Below, piece after piece: positions 25,756 through 33,276 of a stretch of DNA of 64,000 nucleotides. The notes beneath the pieces are model-generated. The model made no database searches. It was not told the origin of the DNA and was given only the letters and a program-made list of their open reading frames with translations. Position 1 is the first letter of the stretch, and each line of letters begins with the position of its first letter. Position numbers and translations under genes: made by a program. Origin of the DNA: Planctomycetota bacterium (GTDB lineage Bacteria > Planctomycetota > Phycisphaerae > UBA1845); contig JACQFE010000021.1 in assembly GCA_016200265.1 (NCBI GenBank), positions 37,317 to 101,316 of the forward strand, given 5' to 3'.

Positions 25756-28154
25756 TCTCGAACCGCCGCGATCTTCTCGTTGGATTCTTCGAGCTTCTTC
25801 TCATCATTCGCCGTTAGGCCGCTCTTGCCCAGTTCGATCACGACCTTCTTGAGACCGCCGGTGAACTTGAACGGCATGTGGTAATCCTCGGTAACAGGAG
25901 TGCCTGTGTCTTCGCCGCAGTCAAGAGTTTCATCAACAGCAAGACGGAATGGCAGCGTGCGCTCAATACGGCCCGTGGCCACGGTTTTTCCGTCCACCAG
26001 GATCGTGCCGAGGCCGCCTTTGCCGAGGCCGCCGCCGTCATACTTGAAGTCATGGACGATGGTGTGCGCACCCGGGGCGAGCGCCTCGGTGCCAGCGATC
26101 GTGTAGCGCGCCACGCCCGCGAGGTTGTAGCAGAACACCGGCTTGCCCTTAAGCAGGTAAAGTCCGTAGCCGGCGAATCGCCCGCCGTGCGTGATCAGCA
26201 TTCCTTCGGCGCCGCCTTGGGGAATCACCACCTCGGCTTTGATCTGCCAGGATTTATTCTTCGTGTCCGGCGCGGTGCCCTCGGGGATGCGAACCAGGCC
26301 GCTGTAATAAGTGAACTCTTCGCGTCCGCGCGTGAGGCTGGGCCGGAGGCTTACGTCGAACCGCTCGGCCTTGCTATTATCAATGGGAAGCACGTTGTAT
26401 TTCTCCGCCTCCTGCCAGAAGAGATCCTGCAGTTCTTTGAGTTTTGCCGGCTCCTTGGCGGCGAGATTGGTCGCCTCGGAAAAGTCCTCGCTGACATTGT
26501 AGAGTTCCCATTTGTAATCATTTACGCTGGGGATCCCTGCGCCACCAAACTCCCATGGTGCGATCGGCGGCGTGGTCGCGGCCACCCAGCCATCATGATA
26601 GATGGCGCGGTTGCCCATCATCTCAAAATACTGCGTCGTGTGTTTCGACGGCGCATTCGCGTCATCGAACGTATAAACCAGACTCGTGCCTTCGATCGGT
26701 TTCTGCGCCACGCCATTGATGCTCGTCGGCGCGGGCACGTCGGCCGCTTCGAGCAACGTCGGCAAGATGTCTATGACCGACGAGAACTGCGTGCGGATGC
26801 CCCCCTTGTCCTTGATGCGTGCCGGCCACGAGATGACCATCCCGTTGCGCGTGCCGCCGAAGTGTGAAGCGATCTGCTTGGTCCACTGAAACGGCGTGTC
26901 CATCGCGTGCGCCCAACCGACCGGGTAGTGATTGAATGTCGTGGGGCCACCGAGTTCATCCATGCGGCGCATCACTTCCTTGAAGTCCTCGGGGATGCCG
27001 TTAAATACCGACATCTCGTTGAGCAATCCCTGTGGCGTGCCCTCGGCACTGGCGCCGTTGTCGCCCTGGATGTAGATGACCAGCGTGTTGTCCAATTGGC
27101 CCATTTCCTCGATCACGTCGAGGATGCGGCCCATCTGGTAATCGCAATGCGCCAGCGCGGCGGCGTAAACCTCCATCATGTGGGCAAAGACCTTCTGGTG
27201 ATCGGCGTCGAACGAGTCCCAGGCGGGGATTTCCTTGGGACGCGGCGTCAACTTCGCGTTTGCCGGGATGAGACCCATCTGCTTTTGCCGGGCGAAGGTT
27301 TCCTCACGTTGCTTGTCCCAGCCCTGGTCGAACTTGCCTTTGAACTTCGCGATCCAATCCTTGGGCGCGTGATGCGGCGCGTGGGCCGTGCCCGGCGCGT
27401 AGTATTGCAGCCACGGCTTCTGCGGCGCGACGGCGTGCAACATGCGAATGCGGTCAATACAATGATCGGCCATGTCCTTGTCGAAGAAATAATCCTTCGC
27501 GTCGTGCGGCGGCTCAATGGGCTTGGTGCCGTCGAAGAGCGCCGGCGCCCACTGGCTCGTGTCTCCGCCGATAAAGCCGTAGAAGTATTCGAAGCCCAGC
27601 CCTGTCGGCCACAAATCAAACGGACCCGCCTGGCTCGTGTGCCAGTCGGGCACGTTGTGGTTCTTGCCATACCAAGCGGTGTTGTAACCGTTCTGTTTGA
27701 GAATCTCGGCGAACGTCCCGGCGCTCTTCGGTTGGAGGCTGTTGTAGCCGGGGAAGCCGGTGCCCCACTCCATGACGACACCCGTCGCAACGCTGTGATG
27801 ATTGCGCCCGGTCAGCAATGCCGCCCGCGTGGGCGAGCATAGGGCGGTGGTGTGAAACTGCGTGTAGCGCAGCCCGTTTTTCGCCAGCCGCTCCATCGTT
27901 GCCGTGGGAATCGGGCCGCCGAAGGTGCTCGACGCCCCGAACCCCACGTCGTCGGTGAGGATGAGCAGGATGTTGGGCGCGCCTTTTGGCGCTTGAACTT
28001 CCTTTGGGAAGTCTTTCGTGGATTCCTTGACCGTCCGACCGATCTTACCCTTGAAGGGCTGATCGGGACGGGGCAGAACTTCCTGAGCCTGCGCGGTCTG
28101 CGCGAAGCACACGAGACCGAAGACTGTAAAGATTCTCCACTTGTTCGAATTCAT
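25752..28154 (-). CDS. Exported arylsulfatase, family S1, long form
   Basis: 800 aa from the ATG at 28154 (AAGGA 8 bp upstream; the longer frame to 28190 lacks a site). Signal peptide cleaved after QTAQAQ. Metal-binding ILLILTDDVGFGA near the N-terminus, and the formylglycine motif C106-S-P-T-R in TTALCSPTRAALLTGRNHH. Further sulfatase blocks: YGKNHNVPDWH, APGTAHAPHHAP with catalytic His, and IYIQGDNGASAEGT. After about 560 comes an additional C-terminal beta domain (QGGAEGMLITHGGRFAGYGLYLL) typical of this long subfamily. Needs the SUMF1 enzyme encoded at 45930-47186 for activation. Substrate unknown. Confidence 0.93.
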   Translation of the reverse strand: MNSNKWRIFTVFGLVCFAQTAQAQEVLPRPDQPFKGKIGRTVKESTKDFPKEVQAPKGAPNILLILTDDVGFGASSTFGGPIPTATMERLAKNGLRYTQFHTTALCSPTRAALLTGRNHHSVATGVVMEWGTGFPGYNSLQPKSAGTFAEILKQNGYNTAWYGKNHNVPDWHTSQAGPFDLWPTGLGFEYFYGFIGGDTSQWAPALFDGTKPIEPPHDAKDYFFDKDMADHCIDRIRMLHAVAPQKPWLQYYAPGTAHAPHHAPKDWIAKFKGKFDQGWDKQREETFARQKQMGLIPANAKLTPRPKEIPAWDSFDADHQKVFAHMMEVYAAALAHCDYQMGRILDVIEEMGQLDNTLVIYIQGDNGASAEGTPQGLLNEMSVFNGIPEDFKEVMRRMDELGGPTTFNHYPVGWAHAMDTPFQWTKQIASHFGGTRNGMVISWPARIKDKGGIRTQFSSVIDILPTLLEAADVPAPTSINGVAQKPIEGTSLVYTFDDANAPSKHTTQYFEMMGNRAIYHDGWVAATTPPIAPWEFGGAGIPSVNDYKWELYNVSEDFSEATNLAAKEPAKLKELQDLFWQEAEKYNVLPIDNSKAERFDVSLRPSLTRGREEFTYYSGLVRIPEGTAPDTKNKSWQIKAEVVIPQGGAEGMLITHGGRFAGYGLYLLKGKPVFCYNLAGVARYTIAGTEALAPGAHTIVHDFKYDGGGLGKGGLGTILVDGKTVATGRIERTLPFRLAVDETLDCGEDTGTPVTEDYHMPFKFTGGLKKVVIELGKSGLTANDEKKLEESNEKIAAVRD

Positions 28155-28197
28155 TGTTCTGTCCTTTCGGTGGTTGATTGGTATGGTCATTTCACTT

Positions 28198-28423
28198 CAT
28201 AATTTGGCAGGATGAACGGGATTATCAGGATGGGACGCAAAACCATCCTGTGCATCTTGTAAATCCTGTCCCACTCCATTTCTCCGGTGACCGAAGTTGA
28301 TTAGGCGTTTCATAATTCGACAGGATGGGCAGGATTATTAGGACGGAATGCGGAATCATCCTGTGCATCTTGTAAATCCTGTCCGACTCCATTTCTCCTG
28401 TGGCCGAAGTTGATTAGGCGTTT
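28198..28423. repeat. Two 113-bp tandem copies of the 3' end of the GxxExxY gene
   Basis: Units 28198-28310 and 28311-28423 lie immediately downstream of the GxxExxY stop. Each translates on the minus strand as RLINFGHRRNGVGQDLQDAQD... ending HPAKL or HPVEL plus stop, the same as the gene's own C-terminus (LLINFG ... HPVKL). They are rich in CAGGAT/ATCCTG words and could fold into long hairpins. Confidence 0.8.
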
Positions 28424-28890
28424 CATAATTTGACAGGATGAACAGGATTATCAGGATGGGATGCGGAATGACCCTGTCCCTCCTGAAAATCCTGTCGTGC
28501 TCCGTTTCTCTGGCGGAACTTGCGTTTGAACTGGAGGCGATCGCTCCCGAAGTTGATTAACAGTCCAATGTCGAGTCCCGTAGCAGTGAGGTAGTCCACC
28601 GTTTGAACCTCGTGAACTTTGCCAATCGCTTCAACTGCTTTCAACTCCAGAATGACTTTGTCCTCCACCAGGATGTCGGCAGCGAAATCGCCCACCGGAG
28701 CTCCTTCATAAAATACACTGATCTGTTTCTCCTCTTCGGCGTGCAAGCCCGCCTTTCGCAACTCGATGAGCAACGCCCTCCGGTAAACAGACTCCATGAA
28801 TCCTGGACCAAGAACCCCACGCACCTTCATCGCAAGCCCGATGATTTGTTGCGTAAGCGGGTCGTCAAACATGGCGTCCATCCTGTTCAT
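28424..28890 (-). CDS. GxxExxY-family protein (PD-(D/E)XK nuclease fold)
   Basis: 155 aa. The name motif is present as GPGFMESVYRRAL (about 29-41), and the nuclease-like core as GDFAADILVEDKVILELKA, with Asp and the E-x-K pair. The family is predicted PDDEXK_3; no activity has been firmly assigned. The body ends near KFRQRN; the last about 25 residues (QDFQEGQGH...HPDNPVHPVKL) come from CAGGAT repeat DNA. The same repeat is found just before the start (28872-28915) and twice more after the stop. Start at 28890 lies inside the upstream repeat; the ATG at 28872 is an alternative. The gene sits between a sulfatase and a porin and looks like an inserted unit. Confidence 0.85.
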
Positions 28891-28915
28891 CCTGTAAATC
28901 CTGTCTCATCTCTAA
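28872..28915. repeat. CAGGAT-type repeat on the 5' side of the GxxExxY gene
   Basis: TCCATCCTGTTCATCCTG and TAAATCCTGTCTC, read on the minus strand as GACAGGATTTACAGGATGAACAGGATGG. It is the same word family as the 3' copies at 28198-28460, so the gene is bracketed by related sequence. Confidence 0.6.
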
Positions 28916-29095
28916 ATCCCGTCTGAATCACTTCGCCGCCGAATACCAGATGGACGAGGTTTTGTGCGCGGGTGGTTTTCGTGGTTCTGTCCTTTCTCAG
29001 TTTGATCGGTTTGGTCACTTCATCAGTGCGAACTCGCCCGGACGTTAGGTCTTATCGAGCCACGCCTCCAGCGGAACGTAACGCATCGGTCCTTG

Positions 29096-30562
29096 TCAGA
29101 AGCTCATTTGACCGCGCACGCCATAAACGACCGCTACGTCCCGATCCTGAAAGCCGCCGCCGGGATTGACAATAAATTGCAGATCCGGCGTCAGGTGGAA
29201 CCAGGGAGTCACTTCAATGTTGTAGAAGAGTTCGACACCCTGCTCGGAATGAACGCCTAGGATGGCCGGCAAATCGTCGCTGAGGTTCACGTTGTAGTAT
29301 CCAAGTCCGCAAGTGTCGTTATCTCGCTCCGGAACAACGCCTTTTCCGCCGACGCCGAAACTGTAGAACTGCTCGATGGGGTTGGCCTTGCCTGAGGAAT
29401 ATCCGACGCGCCCAAAGAGGCCGATGCCTTGCGTTGGATCGTCTGCCTCCGTAAACACGAACTGGTCGAAGTTGTAATAGACGACCCAGTCATCAGCCAC
29501 GGTGTCGGGTTCGCCAAGAAGTCGGCTTGCCCCGGTCAGGCGGGCCAGGCGACCCAGTGGCCCGCGCCCGATCAGAGCGAAGGTGCCGAGGGTGGGAAGG
29601 GCGATTCGATTATCCGGGTCGAGGACGTTCAGATCGCGCGAGGTCCACGCCCAGCCGAGACGTTGATGCCCCTCCTTCTCCCAGGGCTTGATGGTGAAAT
29701 CATACTCCTGTCCGACGGAGTACCAGTTGCGTCCGTGGAACGCGGTGTTGAAGCCTGTCATGGTCACCGCGCCGTCGGGGTCGTTGTCATTGATGCCCGT
29801 GGCAATGGTCAGCCACTTCGTGGGCATGTAGACGGCGGCCGCCGCCATCGTCGTGTACGGTCCGAAGGGCATGAGAACTGGATTCGCGCGCAAACCAAAG
29901 TTCATGAACTGCGTCTTTTCATTGCAGGCGAAAGCGTTCTGATCCATCGATTTCGATAGGTCCATCTTCCCCATCACCAGCACGAACTTCTCGGAGAGTG
30001 CCTGCGCAAAATAGAACTCTGACAGCGTCGTCTCGCCGGAGTCGCCTGGAACGGGGAAGAGATCGTCGGCATTCACGGCCATGATCGAGCCCACGTGCCT
30101 GTGCATATCGTTGCCGAACCATGTTTCGCCGCGCAAGGTGAGCAGACCGCCGGGCCAAAGTCCCATACGGGCGGTGTCGAACTTGAGCGTCAGGTCGTAC
30201 GAGCCCTCGTACTCGACTGCGTCCTTGGTGTTCTTCCCGCCGTGAGCGTTGCCCTGGACCCCCTGAGTGACTCCCAAATCGAATAGTATTCCCTTTTCCG
30301 CAAGCTCGGTGCGCTTGCCGCCCCAGTCGCCAAGAAGAAACGAGCGATGAGAGAGATCGCCGCTGTAATCGGGGAGCTTCTCAATCAATGACGGCATGGG
30401 CTTCTTGGCATCCCCGGATTTCGGCGCGGCCTCATCGCTGGGTCGCGCTTTCTGTGACGGCTTGGACTCCTCGGGTTTTGTCGGTGATTGCGCGCGTGCC
30501 ACGCTCATCTCCACGCCGACAAGAACGAACGCAGCCAAACATGCTGAATTCCATCGGGTCAT
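29096..30562 (-). CDS. OprB-family carbohydrate-selective porin
   Basis: 488 aa from the ATG at 30562, chosen because AAGGAG lies 8 bp upstream; the 15-residue longer frame lacks a site. Signal peptide ends at SVARAQ, then a Lys/Pro/Ser-rich linker (about 25-55), then the OprB domain: SFLLGDWGGKRTELAEKGILFDLGVTQ at its start is diagnostic. Later blocks include WFGNDMHRHVG and the C-terminal beta strands ending in YGVRGQMSF with terminal Phe, as expected for an outer-membrane barrel. It should admit sugars or related small solutes and fits an island that handles sulfated compounds. Confidence 0.88.
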   Translation of the reverse strand: MTRWNSACLAAFVLVGVEMSVARAQSPTKPEESKPSQKARPSDEAAPKSGDAKKPMPSLIEKLPDYSGDLSHRSFLLGDWGGKRTELAEKGILFDLGVTQGVQGNAHGGKNTKDAVEYEGSYDLTLKFDTARMGLWPGGLLTLRGETWFGNDMHRHVGSIMAVNADDLFPVPGDSGETTLSEFYFAQALSEKFVLVMGKMDLSKSMDQNAFACNEKTQFMNFGLRANPVLMPFGPYTTMAAAAVYMPTKWLTIATGINDNDPDGAVTMTGFNTAFHGRNWYSVGQEYDFTIKPWEKEGHQRLGWAWTSRDLNVLDPDNRIALPTLGTFALIGRGPLGRLARLTGASRLLGEPDTVADDWVVYYNFDQFVFTEADDPTQGIGLFGRVGYSSGKANPIEQFYSFGVGGKGVVPERDNDTCGLGYYNVNLSDDLPAILGVHSEQGVELFYNIEVTPWFHLTPDLQFIVNPGGGFQDRDVAVVYGVRGQMSF

Positions 30563-30644
30563 CTGCGGACTCCTTCCTTGATTTTTCTTTTTGGGTTCCA
30601 TGCTCAATTTTACGCACCCACGCCGCGCGGAACTTTCTCAACCC

Positions 30645-31370
30645 CTAGATGCGTGGCATCCAACCTCGATCCATATAGATTTCCCGAATCCGCTTGGCTA
30701 GTTCCTTGGCGGTGCGATGGGCATCCGCCTCGACATTGGCTGTAAACGCTTCGCTCCCGACAGCCAAAACACCACTGGCGACAGCGGCCGCTCCGACGTG
30801 TCCGGCCACCGCTCCGGCACCCATCGATTCCGCCATTCCGGGCTTGTAACCGCTCTTGGCATCGCCCGCGAATTGCTCCACCAGCACCGGTCCACCAGTC
30901 TGAGACTGATACACCTGTACGTTGGTTTTTACATCAGTTCGCCCCATGCCCAATCCGATCACCACACGCTCCGTTTGATTTCCTTCATCGATGGATAAGA
31001 ACTGCCCCTTGATCATGAGCGATCTTTTTCGTGCTGACGTAGGACCGTACGCACGCCGTGCCTGAAGACCATTCTTTTGTAACTCTTCGACAAGCTTCAC
31101 AGACAAGGCATTGGCCATGCTGCGACCAATGGCGCGTTCCTGCTCGGTTCGTGACGTCTTCTGAACCGCGTTTTCAAGTTTGGCGGCGACGCTTTCATCC
31201 AACTTTACCTCATCGGGTGACACGGCAAAGTCATAGACGAGGATCCCGTTGGGCTTTGGAAGATTGCCTTTGTACTCACTGGTCATTTTCACATTCGTCG
31301 GTGCGCATCCCATCAATGCACTAAAGATGGAAGCTCCGGACCATAATTCTAGTTTCGCACGTGTGGTCAT
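30645..31370 (-). CDS. DUF4410-type lipoprotein
   Basis: 241 aa; AAGGAG lies 8 bp before the ATG. Lipobox SALMGC places the lipidated Cys at about 22. The body matches DUF4410 proteins: GILVYDFAVSPDEV, then RSMANALSVKLVEELQKNGLQARR, VIGLGMGRTDVKTNVQVYQ, and a Gly/Ala-rich stretch (GAGAVAGHVGAAAVASG) before a C-terminal helix (AKELAKRIREIY). Role unknown; such proteins often accompany sulfatases and OprB-like porins. Confidence 0.75.
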   Translation of the reverse strand: MTTRAKLELWSGASIFSALMGCAPTNVKMTSEYKGNLPKPNGILVYDFAVSPDEVKLDESVAAKLENAVQKTSRTEQERAIGRSMANALSVKLVEELQKNGLQARRAYGPTSARKRSLMIKGQFLSIDEGNQTERVVIGLGMGRTDVKTNVQVYQSQTGGPVLVEQFAGDAKSGYKPGMAESMGAGAVAGHVGAAAVASGVLAVGSEAFTANVEADAHRTAKELAKRIREIYMDRGWMPRI

Positions 31371-31420
31371 AATCGAGTCTCCTTAATTTAAGCCCATGAT
31401 TTTCAGTCTTTGTAACTCTC

Positions 31421-32419
31421 TTATTTTGGGAACAGGAACGTCATCTGGAAACGCATGCTCCAGTCTGGAGCGGAGTCCGGCCCTTCCACCCAGTACTGGC
31501 CGCCGAGTTGAAATTGAACCGGCAGTTTGCCAAGCTTGACGATCTGGCCCACGCCGGCATACACCGGCACGGTCCACTGATGGTCAATCCAATCGTAAGT
31601 CGACTCGGTATTGAAAATGATGCTCGTGGCGGTCTTCGTCGTGTACGTAAGGAATGGCTGCAAGTACGTCGCGTTGATTTCGTTTCTGCTGTCGTCGCGG
31701 GCGAAGGACCAAATGTGGTTGGCCAGAACGCCATAGGTCCACGGGCCATGCTGCTTGAGAATGACACCCGTGGGTCCCATGCCCCATCGATTGGCGCCCA
31801 GTGTGTTATGGTCAGTCGCGGTCGGCAGCAGGAACACCGGTCCCGCACCCCAAATGAATGGCTCGGTGCTCTTGGGTGACAAAAAGAAGCTCTGGGTTGT
31901 ATCTCCAAGGCCGCCCTGGCTCGACGTTCCCAGCTCGTCGTCCTGGGCAATGACCGGAAGGATGGTGCGCGAAATGACGTTCCAGTCATCAGACAACGAA
32001 ATGGGAACGACGGGTTGCACGTTCATCAGAAAGCGAAACGCCTGATCTCGGCGCTCTTCGCTGAACTTGTAATTGAGGTGAGCGGCGAGTCGATTGATGG
32101 GCGAGGGCAAGAGCCGCATCAACGGGTGACTTTCAGGTATGTTGACTCCGCCGCCGAAGTTGAAGTTCATTTGAAAAGGAACGCTGATCAGGTCGGCGAC
32201 GGGGTTGGAGAGTTTTTTGGCCAAGTCCGCATCGCCGCCTTCATCGGCCTTCGGCGAACCCATGCCGTTTGGCTCGGCCTGCAACTTCAGGTTGGTTGGT
32301 TCCTCTATTTTTTGCGCGTTCGTTTTTTCACTGTCCTGCGCTCGCGCGGACGCGACCATCAAATAGGGAGATAGATAGATTATCGCAACGAAGAAAATGG
32401 TGCTTCGTGAGTTCTTCAA
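31421..32419 (-). CDS. Outer-membrane beta-barrel protein (MetA-pathway / 'neuromedin U' type)
   Basis: About 332 aa. The frame opens at a GTG at 32440, but AAAGGAA stands just before a TTG at 32419, which gives a better start. Signal peptide ends at SARAQ. The mature protein has NPVADLISVPFQMNFNFGGG and NVQPVVPISLSDDWNVISRTILPVI, text typical of small outer-membrane barrels annotated as neuromedin U or transporter. Predicted strands continue to the terminal FLFPK. Transport role unproven. The patatin fragment 32459-32546 lies directly upstream. Confidence 0.75.
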   Translation of the reverse strand: MKNSRSTIFFVAIIYLSPYLMVASARAQDSEKTNAQKIEEPTNLKLQAEPNGMGSPKADEGGDADLAKKLSNPVADLISVPFQMNFNFGGGVNIPESHPLMRLLPSPINRLAAHLNYKFSEERRDQAFRFLMNVQPVVPISLSDDWNVISRTILPVIAQDDELGTSSQGGLGDTTQSFFLSPKSTEPFIWGAGPVFLLPTATDHNTLGANRWGMGPTGVILKQHGPWTYGVLANHIWSFARDDSRNEINATYLQPFLTYTTKTATSIIFNTESTYDWIDHQWTVPVYAGVGQIVKLGKLPVQFQLGGQYWVEGPDSAPDWSMRFQMTFLFPK

Positions 32420-32458
32420 TGAAATTTCCTTTCGGATCACTCGAAATATCGCGACCTT

Positions 32459-32546
32459 TCAGCCGCCAGCGTCATTCTCCTTCGGCGCAGATTACTGCTG
32501 TCACGACGACTTCTCAGCACCGAGCACGCGCGGGAGATCGGTCAAC
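32459..32546 (-). pseudogene. 3' fragment of a patatin-like gene
   Basis: Minus-strand reading LTDLPRVLGAEKSS, stop, Q, stop, SAPKENDAGG matches the C-terminus of the patatin gene at 35827 (LTDLGRKLGAEKSSWQVW ... APKKNGAGG). DNA similarity with 35828-35920 is obvious by eye. Two internal stops and no upstream frame make it a dead remnant of a second patatin gene. Confidence 0.75.
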
Positions 32547-32566
32547 TACTCTAGCGTCCGGCAATA

Positions 32567-33187
32567 CTACCAGCCGCGCCAACCGGGACCGCGACGGCCA
32601 ACACCAACTCCGTGGAATCCGCGCCCCACGCCTCCGCCGACGCCGATCCAATCGATGAACAACGATGTTGCTCCGCTGGCCGTGGGCATCGTTCCTTCGA
32701 TGATTTTGTAACCGTAAATAATGTCAGCGCCTTCGACGATCGGATTGGTGACCTCGACCACGACGACCGTATTGTCAGGCTTCCCCGGCTCATAAACGGA
32801 AAGCGTGGCATTCGGCGGGTCCGCACTAAAATTGTCCTTCCCGGCTTTCGCGGTCCACTCGTTGAGGAAGTCGGCCATCTTGAGATGACCGGCCATACGA
32901 ACCGGGCGATCTGAGAAATACAATGTCTGCTGGTCTACTTTCACAAGGCGGATTGTTTTCGCCGCCGGGTCCACTTTGAGATTTTCGGCAACTTGTACAA
33001 ACATGAGCTGGGGTGAGTCCGTCGACGATTTCGACTTGGCCGTTTTGTTATGCGATTTTGCATCGGAGCAGGACGCGCATCCTACGATCAGAACGGCGCT
33101 CAACACAAGTATCGTTGTTCTTGCCAGCTCATGAACCCCAAGTGTATTCGCGATCGCGAATCGGTTTTGTCTGCGTGTGGTTTTCAT
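32567..33187 (-). CDS. Lipoprotein of unknown function with Gly-rich tail
   Basis: 206 aa from the ATG at 33187; the frame extends to a TTG at 33214 that is less convincing. Hydrophobic N-terminus with lipobox LIVGC at about 33-37. The core (KTIRLVKVDQQTLYFSDRPVRMAGHLKMADFLNEW ... SADPPNATLSVYE ... VVVVEVTNPIVEGADIIYGYKIIEG) belongs to an unnamed exported family with the phrase TLYFSDRP-R-AGH, which I recall being found with sulfatases. The last 28 residues are Gly/Arg-rich (GVGGGVGRGFHGVGVG). Role unknown. Confidence 0.7.
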   Translation of the reverse strand: MKTTRRQNRFAIANTLGVHELARTTILVLSAVLIVGCASCSDAKSHNKTAKSKSSTDSPQLMFVQVAENLKVDPAAKTIRLVKVDQQTLYFSDRPVRMAGHLKMADFLNEWTAKAGKDNFSADPPNATLSVYEPGKPDNTVVVVEVTNPIVEGADIIYGYKIIEGTMPTASGATSLFIDWIGVGGGVGRGFHGVGVGRRGPGWRGW

Positions 33188-33276
33188 ATTTTTTGTACCA
33201 TTCCTCGTTTCCAACTTCGTTGTAAATTTGTCAACAAAGTGAACAGAGGATCTTGCGTCCTCAATTCACGAGCGCG

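Noticed and set aside
28198..28540. Possible CRISPR-like array from regularly spaced repeats
   Set aside because: The units are 113 bp, adjacent without spacers, and are copies of the GxxExxY 3' coding end; no cas gene is nearby.
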